Assembly (NCBI GenBank): GCA_025963385.1
Contig: JAOPUT010000338.1
Coordinates: forward strand, 1-48,160
Direction of reading: 5' to 3'
DNA length: 48,160 bases
Origin: Mycobacterium sp.
GTDB lineage: Bacteria; Actinomycetota; Actinomycetes; Mycobacteriales; Mycobacteriaceae
In this document: piece by piece, positions 1-8,197 of the stretch
How positions within the stretch are numbered: position 1 is the first letter of the stretch
Layout of the letters: every line of letters starts with the position of its first letter
The notes under the pieces: generated by a model
Told to the model about the DNA's origin: nothing
Databases searched by the model: none
What the model saw: only the letters and a program-made list of their open reading frames with translations
Position numbers and translations under genes: made by a program

Positions 1-39
1 CGGCACCGGGTGGTCGCCGGCCGGGGATTGCCCCGTCCG

Positions 40-468
40 TCATTCCGGCCGGTCCGGCGCGCGGTCGATACCGGTGAGGCGAGCGAGCGCGGCGTAGCCG
101 TCGTCTGTGCCCGGCCAATGCTGACGCACCGCATCTTGCCCCGCGCGGCGAACGACGCTACGAAGCACGACGGCCACAACGATCGCGTCGTCGGCGTACC
201 CGAGTACCGGGATGAAGTCGGGTATCAGGTCGATCGGCAGCGCCAAGTACGCCAACAGCAGGACCAGCCGAACGCGTACCCCGCGCGGCATTCTCGGATC
301 GGACGCTAGCCGCTTCACCAGTCGGAGCAAGTCGGGCAACAACCGCAGCGCGTCCCGTAGTCCGATTGCGTCCGGTTTGACGAACCATAAGGCGACCACC
401 AGGACTACCCAAATGAGCACCACGCCGCCGACGATGCCAACCACGATGACCCACCAGTCCGACCACAC
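40..468 (-). CDS. DUF1232 (YkvA family) membrane protein
   Basis: A 142-residue protein. Residues about 7-28 form one strongly hydrophobic segment. Residues about 57-98 carry the DUF1232 core, with the family signature ALPIDLIPDFIPVLGYADD at residues 76-94. The family is a small membrane-associated domain of unknown biochemical role. I chose the GTG at 468 because the reading frame upstream belongs to a different gene: it stays open without a stop into the neighbour only because that neighbour has lost its frame near position 540. The true neighbour's stop is at 479-481, 10 bases before this start. The family call is good; the exact start is less certain. Confidence 0.75.
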   Translation of the reverse strand: MWSDWWVIVVGIVGGVVLIWVVLVVALWFVKPDAIGLRDALRLLPDLLRLVKRLASDPRMPRGVRVRLVLLLAYLALPIDLIPDFIPVLGYADDAIVVAVVLRSVVRRAGQDAVRQHWPGTDDGYAALARLTGIDRAPDRPE

Positions 469-478
469 AGGTGCGAAT

Positions 479-1077
479 CTAGGCGGTTCCGCATCGCGGC
501 AAGATCGACTGGGTGTCGAGGAAGTCCCACTCGCTGCCGACACCCAACGCAGCGCCGACAACTTGCCGTTGAGCATCCCCCACTCGAACTTGTCGTACGG
601 GCCAACGTCGTTGATCCCGTATGTCGACACGACGCGGGCGCGACCCATCCCGGCGACCTTGCGCAGCCGCTCGACCTCCGCGTAGTCACCGGCGTCCTCT
701 AGCTGCTGCTCAAGGGACATCGAGCGGTCGTACCAAATCCGGTCGAACGTCTCCTGCTCGGCGGCGAGGATCTCATCGAGTCGGCGGGGTTCCTCCTCGA
801 AGTAGTTCTCCTCGACGATCTCGGGCCATTCGTCGCCGAACTCATCGGCGAGGGCTTGCTCTACGCCATCGACGCCGAGCCGGAATGTCGAACGGTCACC
901 GGCGAACAGGTCGGCGAGGTCGTCGTGCGGGAGGCGGTTGTTCACCAGCGTCGCTACGGAGGGGGCCGACCCAGCCGAGTACGGCACCGGGTCCACACCG
1001 CCGGAGAGAGGATAATACTGGGTTGAGTGATCAAGTGTCCCTTCGTGTTCAGGTCCGACGACGGCGCCGGGGTGCAA
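479..1077 (-). pseudogene. Frame-shifted actinobacterial hypothetical protein
   Basis: An acidic protein of unknown function, about 200 residues. Its middle is rich in charged residues, and a conserved-looking tail (KFEWGMLNGKLSALRWV) spans about 545-600. After this the frame breaks. The expected ending GSEWDFLDT is present but in another frame, near 515-535, and closes at a TAG at 479-481. Without a correction the frame reads straight into the downstream DUF1232 gene. I recall a WDFLDT-type ending from mycobacterial proteins of this kind but cannot name a family. Either a natural frameshift or a sequencing error would explain it. The start used is the first ATG; a later one is possible. Confidence 0.5.
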
Positions 1078-1187
1078 CGCCGCGAAGTATGGTTCGACCT
1101 ACCAAGACCTGAGCCTTGCGGACGCCCGGCACGAATTGGACCCGTCCGTAACGCTTACCCGCGCCGCGCGCGGGGAAATGGTTCGGC

Positions 1188-2285
1188 ATGACCAACAATT
1201 ACGGCCGCAACGCCCGCCGACACGACGGCCCGTCCCATGAAGATGACCTCGATGACCGCACCAGAGTCACCGAGCAAGCCACCGACACCGGAGCCCGTCC
1301 CGATTTGGACGACGACGACCCCGACAGCCCCACCGAACTGTCCAAACCGTCACTGTTCGCGGTCCTCAAACGGGTCGGTCAACAGGTTGGCAACGACGGC
1401 CTGACCGATCTGGCTGCCGCTTTAACCTACTACGCCGTGCTGTCGATCGTGCCCGGTCTGATCGTGCTGATCTCCATCTTGGGGTTGCTCGGACCCGACA
1501 CCGCGACCCAGGTCGCCGACCAGGCGCAAGCCATCGCGCCCGGCTCGAGCGCGAACTTCGTGCACACGCTGATCACCCAGGCCCAAGCCAACAAGGGTGG
1601 GGCTGGTCTGAGCGCCATTCTCGGTGTCGCGGTGGCCCTCTGGTCGGCATCCGGGTACGTCGCGGCATTCATGCGCGCCTCCAACGTCGTCTACGGCATC
1701 GGTGAGGGCCGCCCGATCTGGAAGACCCTGCCGATCCGACTCGGAGTGACCGTCGCCGCGGTGATCCTGCTCGTCCTCAGCGCGATGATCGTGGTCCTCA
1801 GCGGGCCGGTGGCGCACCAGATTGGCAACCTCCTGGGGGTCGGGGACACCGCGGTGCTGATCTGGAACATCGCCAAGTGGCCGGTTCTGGTGGTCCTGGT
1901 GTCGGTGCTACTGGCCATCTTGTTCTGGGCCAGTCCGAACGCCAAGCAAGGCGGCGTCAAGTGGGTCAGCCCCGGCGGGGTGATCGCCGTGCTGATCTGG
2001 CTGGTCATCTCCGGACTGTTCGCCGTCTACGTCGCCACCTTCGCCTCCTACAACAAGACCTACGGCTCCTTGGCCGGGGTGGTGATCTTTCTGGTGTGGC
2101 TGTGGTTGAGCAACCTGGCGATCCTGCTGGGAGCCGAGGTCAACGCCGAACTCGACCACGCCAAGGCCATCGCCCAGGGCCTCCCCGAAGACGTCGAACC
2201 CTTCGCCGAACCCCGCGACACCCGAAAACTCGACGACCACCAGAAACACGCCATCGACCAAGCCCAAGCCAGCCGCCGCGACTAA
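1188..2285 (+). CDS. YihY/BrkB family inner-membrane protein
   Basis: A 365-residue protein. It has an acidic, disordered N-terminus (about 60 residues, with runs of Asp), then a six-helix YihY/BrkB domain from about residue 60 to 325. Family landmarks seen are DLAAALTYYAVLSIVPGLIV near residues 70-90, YGIGEGRPIWK in the middle, and FASYNKTYGSLAGVVIFLVWLWLSN near the end. A charged cytoplasmic tail follows. The domain was once called ribonuclease BN, but family members are membrane proteins of unclear function. A GC hairpin (stem CCCGCGC/GCGCGGG, 1158-1174) lies just before the start, with GGGGAA about 11 bases from the ATG. It is transcribed divergently from the preceding gene. Confidence 0.85.
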   Translation: MTNNYGRNARRHDGPSHEDDLDDRTRVTEQATDTGARPDLDDDDPDSPTELSKPSLFAVLKRVGQQVGNDGLTDLAAALTYYAVLSIVPGLIVLISILGLLGPDTATQVADQAQAIAPGSSANFVHTLITQAQANKGGAGLSAILGVAVALWSASGYVAAFMRASNVVYGIGEGRPIWKTLPIRLGVTVAAVILLVLSAMIVVLSGPVAHQIGNLLGVGDTAVLIWNIAKWPVLVVLVSVLLAILFWASPNAKQGGVKWVSPGGVIAVLIWLVISGLFAVYVATFASYNKTYGSLAGVVIFLVWLWLSNLAILLGAEVNAELDHAKAIAQGLPEDVEPFAEPRDTRKLDDHQKHAIDQAQASRRD

Positions 2286-2362
2286 CCCGACGACCACCGG
2301 CCGCGCCATCGACGGCGCCGACGAATCGTCGGTCCACTCCGCGCAACGTTGAGTGAGGAATG

Positions 2363-2453
2363 GTTCAGGCGGACCTGTGGCCGTGGCTTGCGACACCGCC
2401 GGCGCGGGTGAAGGGCTGGCGGAGTGCGGGGTTCAGGCGGAAGTTTGGCCGTA
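2363..2453. repeat. Direct repeat pair upstream of a small membrane gene
   Basis: Two imperfect copies, about 23 bases each, lie at 2363-2385 and 2431-2453. Both begin GTTCAGGCGGA and continue to TGGCCGT. The second copy contains GTTT followed about 14-15 bases later by GGGGCA, which loosely resembles a mycobacterial SigF promoter (GTTT, spacer, GGGTA), though the -10 match is poor. Confidence 0.45.
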
Positions 2454-2505
2454 TCAGCCCGGGGCAATGACTGTTGGCGACGCACAATTACGAAAGCAGA
2501 ACACG

Positions 2506-2760
2506 GTGACCAAACAATCGAAGACGCGCACCCTTCTGGCGGCCCTACGTCGCATCCGACGCCTGGCCGTACGGGCCGACGCGACGCTGACACTCGCGCC
2601 CGTCGTCTTCTGGGTGGCGGTGATCAGCATTGCGGCCGTGATCATCGCCAAACTTCGGCGCCGCTCAGCACGACCCGCGCTGGCGGGTCCCGGCGACGAC
2701 AAACCGCCCGGCTATGAAAACCCCACCGCCGACGACGTCACCGGCCATACCGCGCCTTAA
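2506..2760 (+). CDS. Small single-pass membrane protein, unknown
   Basis: An 84-residue protein from a GTG start. A basic N-terminus (KTRTLLAALRRIRRLAVR) is followed by one hydrophobic segment (APVVFWVAVISIAAVIIAK, about residues 31-49). A basic stop-transfer stretch and a polar tail rich in Pro, Gly and Asp complete it. This is a plausible single-span protein with the positive end inside. I do not recognise a family. An ATG at 2467 in the same frame would add 13 residues, but the GTG gives a more compact protein. The direct repeats just upstream could hold its promoter. Confidence 0.5.
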   Translation: MTKQSKTRTLLAALRRIRRLAVRADATLTLAPVVFWVAVISIAAVIIAKLRRRSARPALAGPGDDKPPGYENPTADDVTGHTAP

Positions 2761-3200
2761 CCCTCGACCCGGGGTAGGGGTCGTACTTTTTGGACCGCAC
2801 CAGCACGACGCGCGGTCTCAGCCACCGTCCGCCGAGGGTACTAGCGTCTACCTGCCGGGGAATCGGTCTGTCACGATCCGCCGCGCTGCGGGAAGCGAAC
2901 CTCGTGTCCACGCCCCGGGCCGAAACCAGTCAGGTCGTCGCGGTCCTGGTCCGGCAGGTGGGCGAGCTGTTCCTGCAGCCGATGCTCGACGCGGTGTGGA
3001 GGACCGCGCCCGGCGCGACTGATGATGCTCGGCCGCGGTTGCGAATCACGGTCGAAGACTAGGTTGCCTGCGCCACGAAGTGCCTACTGAGACAAGAATT
3101 GCATACGCCAGGTCTGTAAGTGTCAGACCGAGCGTCGGGCTCGTTGACTCGCCTCAAAAGCAGGTCACGGCGCTCGACGATGCCTGCCTAAGATCACGAT
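2761..3200. other. Intergenic region, weak short frame only
   Basis: No convincing gene is seen here. One short frame from a GTG at 2904 to 3062 would encode 52 residues, including VVAVLVRQVGELFLQPMLD. It looks like a piece of a regulatory protein but cannot be assigned. A small hairpin (GTCTG/CAGAC, 3113-3129) precedes the next gene. Confidence 0.35.
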
Positions 3201-3893
3201 GTGCCCGAATCTGCAGGACAGAGATTTATCCAGAGCGACGGATCGCCGCGAGTGGGATGGTTTCGGTTCTATTTCGACGAGCAGCGCTGGGAGTGGTCGG
3301 AGCAGGTGCAACGTCTGCACGGTTACCTGCCCGGGACAGTGAGACCGACCACGGACTTGGTGCTGTCGCACAAACACCCCGACGATCGGAGCAAGGTCGC
3401 CGCCACCATCGAAAACGTCGTGCACGGTCGCGCCGCGTTCAGCGGCCGACACCGCCTCATCGACACCGCCGGCATCGTGCACTCGGTGGTGGTCGTGGGT
3501 GATCAGCTCTTCGACGACGACGGAAGAATCATCGGTACCCACGGCTTCTACGTCGAGGTCGCTCCCACTGAAGTGGCGCGCGCGGAGATAGACCGGGAGC
3601 AACAAGTCGCCATCACTGCTCGGGTCGCTGAAATCGCGGACAATCGCGGTCCCATCGAGCAGGCCAAGGGCATGTTGATGCTCATCTACGACCTCGACGC
3701 GGGCACCGCTTTCAGCTTGCTCAAGTGGCTGTCCCAGGAGAACAACGTCAAACTGCGCCTCCTAGCCGAACAGATCCTCACCGACTTCCGCCCCCTGGGC
3801 CAGGTCGCAGGGATTCAGCACGCCAGCTTCGATCAGGCGCTGATGACCGCACACCAGCACATCAGCGACAGCGACAAAACCACCCCCACCTGA
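3201..3893 (+). CDS. PAS-ANTAR domain regulator
   Basis: A 230-residue protein from a GTG start. Residues about 15-120 resemble a PAS fold of the PAS_3 type (WEWSEQVQRLHGY, VLSHKHPDDRSKV, GTHGFYVEV). Residues about 135-200 are an ANTAR domain, with the characteristic EQAKGMLMLIYDLDAGTAF at 152-170. ANTAR domains bind paired hairpins in nascent RNA and act as antiterminators. PAS-ANTAR proteins are common in mycobacteria and are often stress-linked. No receiver domain is present, so the PAS domain is the likely sensor. I found no obvious paired hexaloop target nearby. The gene is monocistronic and followed by a decayed dehydrogenase. Confidence 0.85.
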   Translation: MPESAGQRFIQSDGSPRVGWFRFYFDEQRWEWSEQVQRLHGYLPGTVRPTTDLVLSHKHPDDRSKVAATIENVVHGRAAFSGRHRLIDTAGIVHSVVVVGDQLFDDDGRIIGTHGFYVEVAPTEVARAEIDREQQVAITARVAEIADNRGPIEQAKGMLMLIYDLDAGTAFSLLKWLSQENNVKLRLLAEQILTDFRPLGQVAGIQHASFDQALMTAHQHISDSDKTTPT

Positions 3894-4009
3894 CGCGACA
3901 CCAATGGCCATGCCCTCGACGTGAGTGGCGTCGTGCTCGCGCAACGCGTTCCGGCACGCCACCTCGTCGCGATGTCGACGCGATCGGATGCGGCGGCAGA
4001 GGGCTGACC

Positions 4010-4372
4010 GTTGGCCATGCGTCTTTGCCCCCAACAGCCGCGGCGGCAACTGGGCCGAGTTCGCCGTGGTGGCTGCCGAGAAGGTCTACTCGTATCCGAC
4101 AACATCTCCGACGGGCAGATCGCGTCGTTCCTCGCCACCCTGACGATGCGCCACGTCCTGGCCGTCCCGCCAGGGAATGGCTGCTGCACTCCGCGGCCAG
4201 CTCCGAACTGGGCCGGATGATGATTGGGCTCGCGAAACGCGACTGCATCCGAACTTTCAACGTGGTACGACGGCCCGACGCGGTCGCCGACCTGACCGCC
4301 CTCGGCGCCAATGCGATCATCGTCTCCTTGGACGGTCCGATCGACTAACAGGTTCGCCAGATCGTTGGGCGG
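4010..4372 (+). pseudogene. Zinc-type (MDR) dehydrogenase remnant
   Basis: Homology to a medium-chain dehydrogenase/quinone oxidoreductase runs through all three forward frames. The first frame gives RGGNWAEFAVVAAEKVYSYP. The second begins near 4098 with DNISDGQIASFLATLTMRHVLAVPPG. The third begins near 4175 with WLLHSAASSELGRMMIGLAK and runs through RTFNVVRRPDAV to a TAA at 4346-4348. After the stop the homology continues as QVRQIVGR. Two frameshifts, an internal stop, and missing N- and C-terminal parts mean it cannot make a working enzyme. The pieces match the nucleotide-binding half of enoyl reductase-like family members. Confidence 0.7.
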
Positions 4373-4639
4373 CGTGAATTGAGCGCTGGACCCAGTAGCG
4401 GGGCAGACCGGAACCGAGGTGTTCCGCTCGCTCGGCGAAAGTGGGCGAATGCTGGTCATCGACCAATGAGCCGGTCAAAGTCGGTCAGGACGCTCGCCTC
4501 ACCGTGTCCGGCCGACGCACGCTCGAGGTGTATGGCTCGGGTACTGGCTGCGTCGTCACGGTCAGGCGGCACCTGTCGGGCATCGGGATCCAATCCAAGA
4601 TCGCCCTCAGGGGCCCTCGAGGATTAGACCCAGCTCGCG

Positions 4640-4981
4640 TCAGTCGTCGTCGCGCAGGGTAGGCGTGTACCGCGTGAACCCGTGGCGCAACGAAACCGAG
4701 TCGGCGTCGATTTTGGCGACGTCATCCCATAGCGCGAGAAAGGTGCCGCGGTGCCGCCAGCGCAGCAGGGCTGCCAGCGTCTTGGGCCGCTGTGCGTCGG
4801 AGCGTTCGTAACCGAGATACGAGGAGCGGGTTCTGGGGCTGACGAGCAAACCGAAAAGGATTGGTATGTCTGGGTTTTCGTCGAGATCCCCGGTGACTGT
4901 GAGACGGATGTCGATGATGGTGCCCAAACGCCCAGCGGTGGCATCGACCACCTCGCGACCGAGGAGCTCACTTAGCTGCAC
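4640..4981 (-). CDS. PRC-barrel domain protein (operon gene 4)
   Basis: A 113-residue protein. Its N-terminus (MQLSELLGREVVDATAGRLG, then TIIDIRLTV) has the strand pattern of a PRC-barrel. The rest holds a second strand set (IPILFGLLVSPRTRSSYLGYER) and a tail naming an aspartate-rich end. PRC-barrels are small beta-barrels found in RNA maturation factors and in ion- or light-linked regulatory proteins. It overlaps the upstream PRC-barrel gene by 14 bases, so the two are probably translated together and may pair. It is the last gene of the operon that starts at 7056. The specific function is unknown. Confidence 0.7.
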   Translation of the reverse strand: MQLSELLGREVVDATAGRLGTIIDIRLTVTGDLDENPDIPILFGLLVSPRTRSSYLGYERSDAQRPKTLAALLRWRHRGTFLALWDDVAKIDADSVSLRHGFTRYTPTLRDDD

Positions 4982-5378
4982 GGCGGCCTCCGGGGATTCG
5001 TCCGATCAGATGATCACGCAGCCAATGCTCGACCCACAATCCGTCGAAGGGTTGATCTGTCGGGCCTAATTGAACGACGTCACTGACCTTGGCGATCAGC
5101 CGCCACGGTAGGGGCTGGAGCCGCGATCGAGGGGGTTGGCCGCCGAAGATGCGGGTCGCCAACACCTGGCCGGTGAGGATGCCGCTGACCCGCGGGGGTG
5201 CCGTACCGCGTCCGATGTCGGCGCCCACGGACACGCCCTGCAAGTCGAGGTCGTCGACGATGCCGACCGGCGTGCCGTGCTCATCGAGCAGTTGACGGTC
5301 CAGCAGGTGCAGGCGGGCGTCTAGGAGATGCCCTGCTGGATTGGGTGCGTCGGGAAAGTCGTTGTCGGAGTCTGTCAT
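4968..5378 (-). CDS. PRC-barrel domain protein (operon gene 3)
   Basis: A 136-residue protein. Residues about 17-45 hold a clear PRC-barrel strand pair (LLDARLHLLDRQLLDEHG, then TPVGIVDDLDLQGV). The later part (VSGILTGQVLATRIFGG; WRLIAKVSDVVQLGP) reads as a second barrel-like set. Its ATG overlaps the stop of the NRAMP gene as ATGA (5375-5378), which supports both the start and translational coupling. With the following PRC gene it forms a pair attached to a metal transporter. I infer a role in sensing or modulating transport, but the sequence does not prove it. Confidence 0.7.
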   Translation of the reverse strand: MTDSDNDFPDAPNPAGHLLDARLHLLDRQLLDEHGTPVGIVDDLDLQGVSVGADIGRGTAPPRVSGILTGQVLATRIFGGQPPRSRLQPLPWRLIAKVSDVVQLGPTDQPFDGLWVEHWLRDHLIGRIPGGRRAAK

Positions 5379-6604
5379 TGGCCTGCCTGCGTGACGATCA
5401 TCAAGGGGATGGCGGCGAGGGACGCGACCAGGATGAGGACGAGGTAGACCGATGCCAAGGCGTTGGTGACCCGGCCGTTGACGTGGTCGCCCATGTAGCC
5501 GGGATCGTTGGCGACGATCAGGATGGGCAGGTAGGTCAGCGGTAGGGCGATCGCCGAGAACACGACCGAGTATTCGGTGACGAGGATTGGGTCGACACCG
5601 GTGAAGAGCACAGCGGCGCAGGCAACGACGACGACCAACATCACTGTGTGGAAGCGGGCGGCTTCGGCGGGGCGGCGGAACTTGCCCCAGGCCCAGCCGA
5701 AGAATTGCGCCAAGGTGTAGCCCGAGGACAGTGTGGTCTCCAAGGCTGCGCCCACTGTTGCGGCGATGATGCCGATGATGACGAACGCCAGCGCAAGTTT
5801 TCCGCCGGCGACCACGACCGGCATCACGACTTGTGACAGCGAGGTCACGTCGATCTGTGCGGGGAGCAAGACGATGGCGGCGCAGGCAGCGATGGCTAAC
5901 GACAAGATTCCGCCGAGCGGGAATCCGATCAACACGTTCAACCGGGACGTGCCCAAATCCTTGACCGTCCAATGTTCTTCGACGGCGCCGGAGGAGAAGA
6001 AGAACACCTCATAGGGTGTCATCGCCGCGCCGAATAGGCCAATGGCGTAATACCAGTACGTGGCCCCGGACTCGGTCTCGGGGATCGTGGGCGAGATCGC
6101 CTGGCGGCCCAGCGCCGCCCAGTCCGGATGAAGCAGGAATACCGCCACCGCGAAGACGATCAAGCTCAAGCCGATGAGGCCGGTGAGGTTCTCCATCACC
6201 GAGAAGCCGACCCGCCACACCACGATCCACACGCCGAACGCCGCCACGGGCACCCAGAGCAGCGGGCCGACGCCAGTCGCCAACTGCAGAGCCAGTGAGA
6301 TGCCGCCGATCTCGGCGGTGACCGTCATGAGGTTGACGAAGAAGGACGCCCCGAGGTTGGCCGCCGCGGTCCGCGGACCGAGACGCTCCCTGATGATCTC
6401 GAACGTGGCCCGCCCACTGACCGCGGCGACTCGACCCGACATCTGCGCAAATAGGCAAATCCCGAGCACTCCAACCGGAATGACCCAGGCCAATGCCATC
6501 CCGAATCTAGCGCCGACGACGGCGTTGGTCACCAGGTCGCCGATGTCGAGGAATCCACCGATAGCGGTGAGGATGCCCAATGCGACCGCGAAGATCTTCT
6601 TCAT
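5375..6604 (-). CDS. Divergent NRAMP-family divalent metal transporter
   Basis: A 409-residue membrane protein with about 11 hydrophobic segments and the overall NRAMP (SLC11) layout. The canonical metal-binding motifs are altered. The first helix reads GGFLDIGDLVTN where Mn/Fe transporters have DPGN. The sixth helix reads GAAMTPYEVFFFSSG where MPH is usual, so the metal-coordinating Met appears replaced by Thr. This places it in a distant NRAMP branch; I cannot say whether it carries Mn, Fe, Mg or something else. Start and stop both overlap neighbouring genes by a few bases, in a four-gene operon. Confidence 0.8.
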   Translation of the reverse strand: MKKIFAVALGILTAIGGFLDIGDLVTNAVVGARFGMALAWVIPVGVLGICLFAQMSGRVAAVSGRATFEIIRERLGPRTAAANLGASFFVNLMTVTAEIGGISLALQLATGVGPLLWVPVAAFGVWIVVWRVGFSVMENLTGLIGLSLIVFAVAVFLLHPDWAALGRQAISPTIPETESGATYWYYAIGLFGAAMTPYEVFFFSSGAVEEHWTVKDLGTSRLNVLIGFPLGGILSLAIAACAAIVLLPAQIDVTSLSQVVMPVVVAGGKLALAFVIIGIIAATVGAALETTLSSGYTLAQFFGWAWGKFRRPAEAARFHTVMLVVVVACAAVLFTGVDPILVTEYSVVFSAIALPLTYLPILIVANDPGYMGDHVNGRVTNALASVYLVLILVASLAAIPLMIVTQAGQ

Positions 6605-7056
6605 CAGCGGTAGTCGCGTTCCAGGGCGTCGGCGCCGTCGACGAGGCGTTGTACGACGGCTTGAGGATCAAGTAGCCCAGCAACGGCGCGAACGGCGGCA
6701 TTGGCCTCGTCGAGAGTGCCGGCCAAGTCGGTCATCCGGCCGGCCAACAGGCGCTGATGGGAAAGGTCGTCCGGGTTGTCTGCCGTGAGGGTCGCGATGT
6801 CGTCGTAGGCCTTGACGACTTCGTCGCGGGCATCGGAGAGCTGAACGCACGTCAGGTCGCGGGTCGAGCGATGCCGCGCCCATAGTCGTATTGCGAGTGC
6901 ACCCGAACGTGCCGCGGATACGGTGTCTTCCTTGGCCGCAGCCAGCTGCCCGGACATTCCGTCCCGGTAGCTGGGGCACGCGGCGAGCACGAACGCCAAT
7001 ACGGCGCCCACCACCGCGAGGCCCACGACGACATGCACCTTCCGGCGAGAATTCAC
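6604..7056 (-). CDS. Predicted lipoprotein (operon gene 1)
   Basis: A 150-residue protein. The N-terminus MNSRRKVHVVVGLAVVGAVL is basic then hydrophobic and runs into LAAC, a lipobox with Cys27 as the lipidated residue. The mature part is mainly helical and charged (DLTCVQLSDARDEVVKAYDD; DLAGTLDEANAAVRAVAGLL). No family is recognised. Its stop TGA shares a base with the ATG of the NRAMP gene, so it is the first gene of the 7056-to-4640 operon. An extracytoplasmic accessory role for the transporter is inferred from this coupling only. Confidence 0.6.
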   Translation of the reverse strand: MNSRRKVHVVVGLAVVGAVLAFVLAACPSYRDGMSGQLAAAKEDTVSAARSGALAIRLWARHRSTRDLTCVQLSDARDEVVKAYDDIATLTADNPDDLSHQRLLAGRMTDLAGTLDEANAAVRAVAGLLDPQAVVQRLVDGADALERDYR

Positions 7057-7217
7057 TTCAAGTCAGCCTCGGCGGGGCGGTGCATCGGGTGATGATCCCG
7101 CGATTTCCTGAGAAATTCGGCATATTCCGAGGCGTGTCTCGGGTCCACTGGCCTCGGCGGTCACGACTGCGCGTAGACCGTTCTTGGACCACGTGTTTTC
7201 GTCCGTCGACACAGGGA

Positions 7218-7480
7218 ATGAAGCACATGGGAATTCAGTCCGAAATCAACGTTTCACTGAGCTCACGGGTGTTGTCGCCGCGACCTCGGTCGCGATCCTC
7301 GTCGGCCTTGGTGGCTTGGCTGCCGCCACGCCTCGACCAGTGTTCGGGTCGCGAGTTTCTCCGTGCCGCAGTGGGTCTGGCGACCATGATCTTCGTCGCA
7401 GCGCTCGTCGTGGGCCTCTTGGCGAGTGTGAGCATCACCGACAACGGCAACGATGACCACTTTGGCGAAGACGTCTTGGG
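7218..7480 (+). pseudogene. Broken two-segment membrane protein
   Basis: Three frames carry pieces that look like one small membrane protein. MGIQSEIN starts at 7227. In the next frame RFTELTGVVAATSVAILVG forms a hydrophobic stretch ending LGGLAAATP. After another frame change, FLRAAVGLATMIFVAALVVG leads into LLASVSITDNGN, a second hydrophobic stretch. The pieces sit in the order and spacing of a two-helix protein, which suggests two frameshifts in a once-intact gene. No family is recognised, and chance hydrophobic frames in GC-rich DNA remain possible. Confidence 0.35.
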
Positions 7481-7535
7481 ACCAACACAGTTAGGCGGAT
7501 TTCCCTACTCAACGGCACTCGATGAACCCGATGCT

Positions 7536-7712
7536 TTATTCGGGGTTGCGTGGTCCGTCTTCGAACAGGCGCCAGCGGTCGCCGTCGTGAACTTCCATGC
7601 GCCGACCATCGTCGGCGGCACCACCGAACCACGTTGCGGCGGCGTTGGCGTCGTCGAATTCCTTCGTGGCCACGACATCGCCCCGCTCGTCGAGAATGCG
7701 ATAGGTGGTCAT
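7536..7712 (-). CDS. Small conserved-looking hypothetical protein
   Basis: A 58-residue soluble protein starting MTTYRILDERGDVVATKEFD. It alternates beta-like and helical stretches (ANAAATWFGG; RMEVHDGDRWRLFEDG) and looks complete. I recall similar small mycobacterial proteins with an aromatic- and acid-rich body, but no function is known to me. The frame is open further upstream, but the ATG at 7712 is where protein-like composition begins. Confidence 0.5.
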   Translation of the reverse strand: MTTYRILDERGDVVATKEFDDANAAATWFGGAADDGRRMEVHDGDRWRLFEDGPRNPE

Positions 7713-7858
7713 CGGCCACCCCACCTGGCCGAGCCGGAGTCTCGAAGGTTCATGGGTGACAGTGTGCACCCTGGGCGTCCAGCCGCCGCAGTGAATGGGC
7801 GTGGTTTGGCGCCGATCATGCGCACGGCCCGTTCCCACGGGAGGACGGGCCCTGCGCG

Positions 7859-8195
7859 TCAGCGGTCAGGAGCCCGCTCGACGTCGCCGCGCCATGCGCC
7901 GGTCTCGGTCCCGCGCGCCTCGATGTATTCCTTGAAGTGGTCGAGGTCCGATGACACCTTGTGGTCGTCAACGCCGAGGACCGCGCCCGCCCTCTCGACG
8001 AAACCCTCGGGCTCGCAGTCGATTTGAGCAGTGACGCGGGTCTTGGCGTCGTCGAGTCGGTTTAAGGTGATGACCCCGGCATGGGTGGTGCCGTCGGTGC
8101 TCTTGCACACGACCTCTCCTCGGGATGCTGCTCGGTGATTTCGTTGTCGAATTCCCGGGTGACCCCGCCGATGCGGGCATGGCCTGCGTCGACCT
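7859..8195 (-). pseudogene. 5'-truncated, frameshifted SRPBCC (cyclase/dehydrase-like) gene
   Basis: The C-terminal half reads KSTDGTTHAGVITLNRLDD through CEPEGFVERAGAVLGVDDH and ends EARGTETGAWRGDV, matching mycobacterial SRPBCC-family proteins (hydrophobic-ligand binding fold). Upstream, in another frame, lies HARIGGVTREFDNEITEQHP, the segment that should directly precede it; the frames change near 8110. Homology stops near 8190, where a methyltransferase remnant on the other strand begins. About the first 40-60 residues of the domain are missing. A GTG-started 83-residue fragment could still be translated but would lack half the fold. Confidence 0.65.
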
Positions 8196-8197
8196 GC

